In this document: positions 63,327 through 64,000 of the stretch, one piece after another
Layout: every line of letters starts with the position of its first letter
How positions within the stretch are numbered: position 1 is the first letter of the stretch
Notes under the pieces: generated by a model
Told to the model about the DNA's origin: nothing
Database searches by the model: none
What the model saw: only the letters and a program-made list of their open reading frames with translations
Assembly: GCA_035048495.1 (NCBI GenBank)
Contig: CM068547.1
Coordinates: forward strand, 20,963,913 to 21,027,912
From: Euptelea pleiosperma
Taxonomy: Eukaryota > Streptophyta > Magnoliopsida > Ranunculales > Eupteleaceae
Length of the DNA stretch: 64,000 nt
Direction: 5' to 3'
Program-made: the position numbers and the translations under genes

Positions 63327-64000
63327 GTGTGTTACGTTCCGAAGCTTATAACTTGTGAATTTTTCGCAACCAGACCTCGTAATTGGACTCCAACTCTTCA
63401 ATTACTATTGTTTCAACACATTTGCAGTGTTGGGACAAGATTCTTGACAGTCGAAAGAAGTTTGCTCCATCCGTTCGTCAACGTCTCAAATTGGACTCAG
63501 TTTGTGTATTACCTTCCGAAGCCCATAACTTGTGACTTTTTCGCAACCGGACCTCGTAATTGGACTCAAACTCTTCCATTACTATTGTTTTAACACATTT
63601 GAAGTGTTGGAACAAGATTCGTGACAGTCGAAACTAGTTAGCTCCATCCGTGCGTCAACGTCTCAAATTGGACTCAGTTTGTGTGTTACGTTCCGAAGCT
63701 TATAACTTGTGAATTTTTCGCAACCACACCTCGTAATTGGACTCCAACTCTTCCATTACTATTGTTTCAACAGATTTTAAGTGTTGGAACATGATTTGGG
63801 ACCGTCGAAACAAGTTAGCTCCATCCATGCGTCAACGTCTCAAATTGGACTCAGTTTGTGTGTTATATTCCGAAGGCTATAACTTGTGACATTTTCGCAA
63901 CCGGACCTCTTATTTTGGACTCAAACTCTTCCATTACTATTGTTTCAACAGATTTGATGTATTGGAACAAGATTCTTGACAGTCGAAACAAGTTAGCTCC
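63327..64000 (+). repeat. Partial HOR unit at the window edge
   Basis: Begins with the C anchor and continues to the A-type monomer (cggacctcttattttgg near 63902), matching the first part of every preceding unit. The array runs off the right edge. Confidence 0.88.

Noticed and set aside
20201..64000. CENP-B-box-like motif in the monomer
   Set aside because: gattcgtgacagtcgaaac has a TTCG core, but the remaining positions do not fit the mammalian consensus.
1..64000. rRNA spacer, tRNA or telomere repeats
   Set aside because: No 5S, rRNA or tRNA-like conserved boxes, and no tandem telomere units were seen on either strand.

Overview
The window looks like a plant nuclear genome, probably centromeric or pericentromeric. 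I cannot name the species. About 90% of it is one head-to-tail satellite with a 177-bp monomer, always in the same orientation. The rest is one full-length L1-type LINE. The plant assignment rests on the LINE. Its ORF1 joins a DUF4283-like domain to a CCHC zinc knuckle, and its ORF2 has endonuclease, reverse transcriptase, zf-RVT and a C-terminal RNase H domain, an organisation typical of plant L1 elements.

Layout. 1-3868 is a heterogeneous satellite block with only local dimer-like patterns. 3869-3968 is exactly 100 N, an assembly gap of unknown true size. 3969-14113 is a higher-order-repeat (HOR) domain with a near-identical pair of about 2.85-kb segments (3969-6813 and 9102-11949). 14114-20200 is the LINE, flanked by a 13-bp target-site duplication (14101-14113 and 20201-20213). 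20214 to about 34377 is more satellite with irregular HORs and several segmental duplications. From 34378 to the end the array is very regular: HOR units of 14, 19, 21, 21, 12, 21, 21, 14 and 21 monomers, plus a larger period of 9,533-9,534 bp laid over them.

The LINE is structurally intact. It has a 5' leader with two short uORFs, ORF1 (487 aa), ORF2 (1387 aa) overlapping it by four bases (ATGA), a short 3' UTR and a pure 37-base A tail. All catalytic residues I looked for are present. With its perfect target duplication it looks young and possibly autonomous.

The most unusual observation is the LINE's 5' end. Its first ~175 bases, inside the target duplication, align without gaps to one whole satellite monomer at roughly 80% identity by eye. 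Local monomers differ from each other far less. Removing 14114-20213 restores a normal array, and the uninterrupted arrangement is visible at about 10,204 and 25,517. The satellite-like part is therefore within the element, not flanking array. Either the LINE lineage carries a captured satellite monomer as its 5' leader, or the satellite descends from a LINE 5' end.

No host gene, tRNA, rRNA or CRISPR array is visible. The many short ORFs across the satellite follow from a 177-bp (3 x 59) monomer and are not treated as genes.
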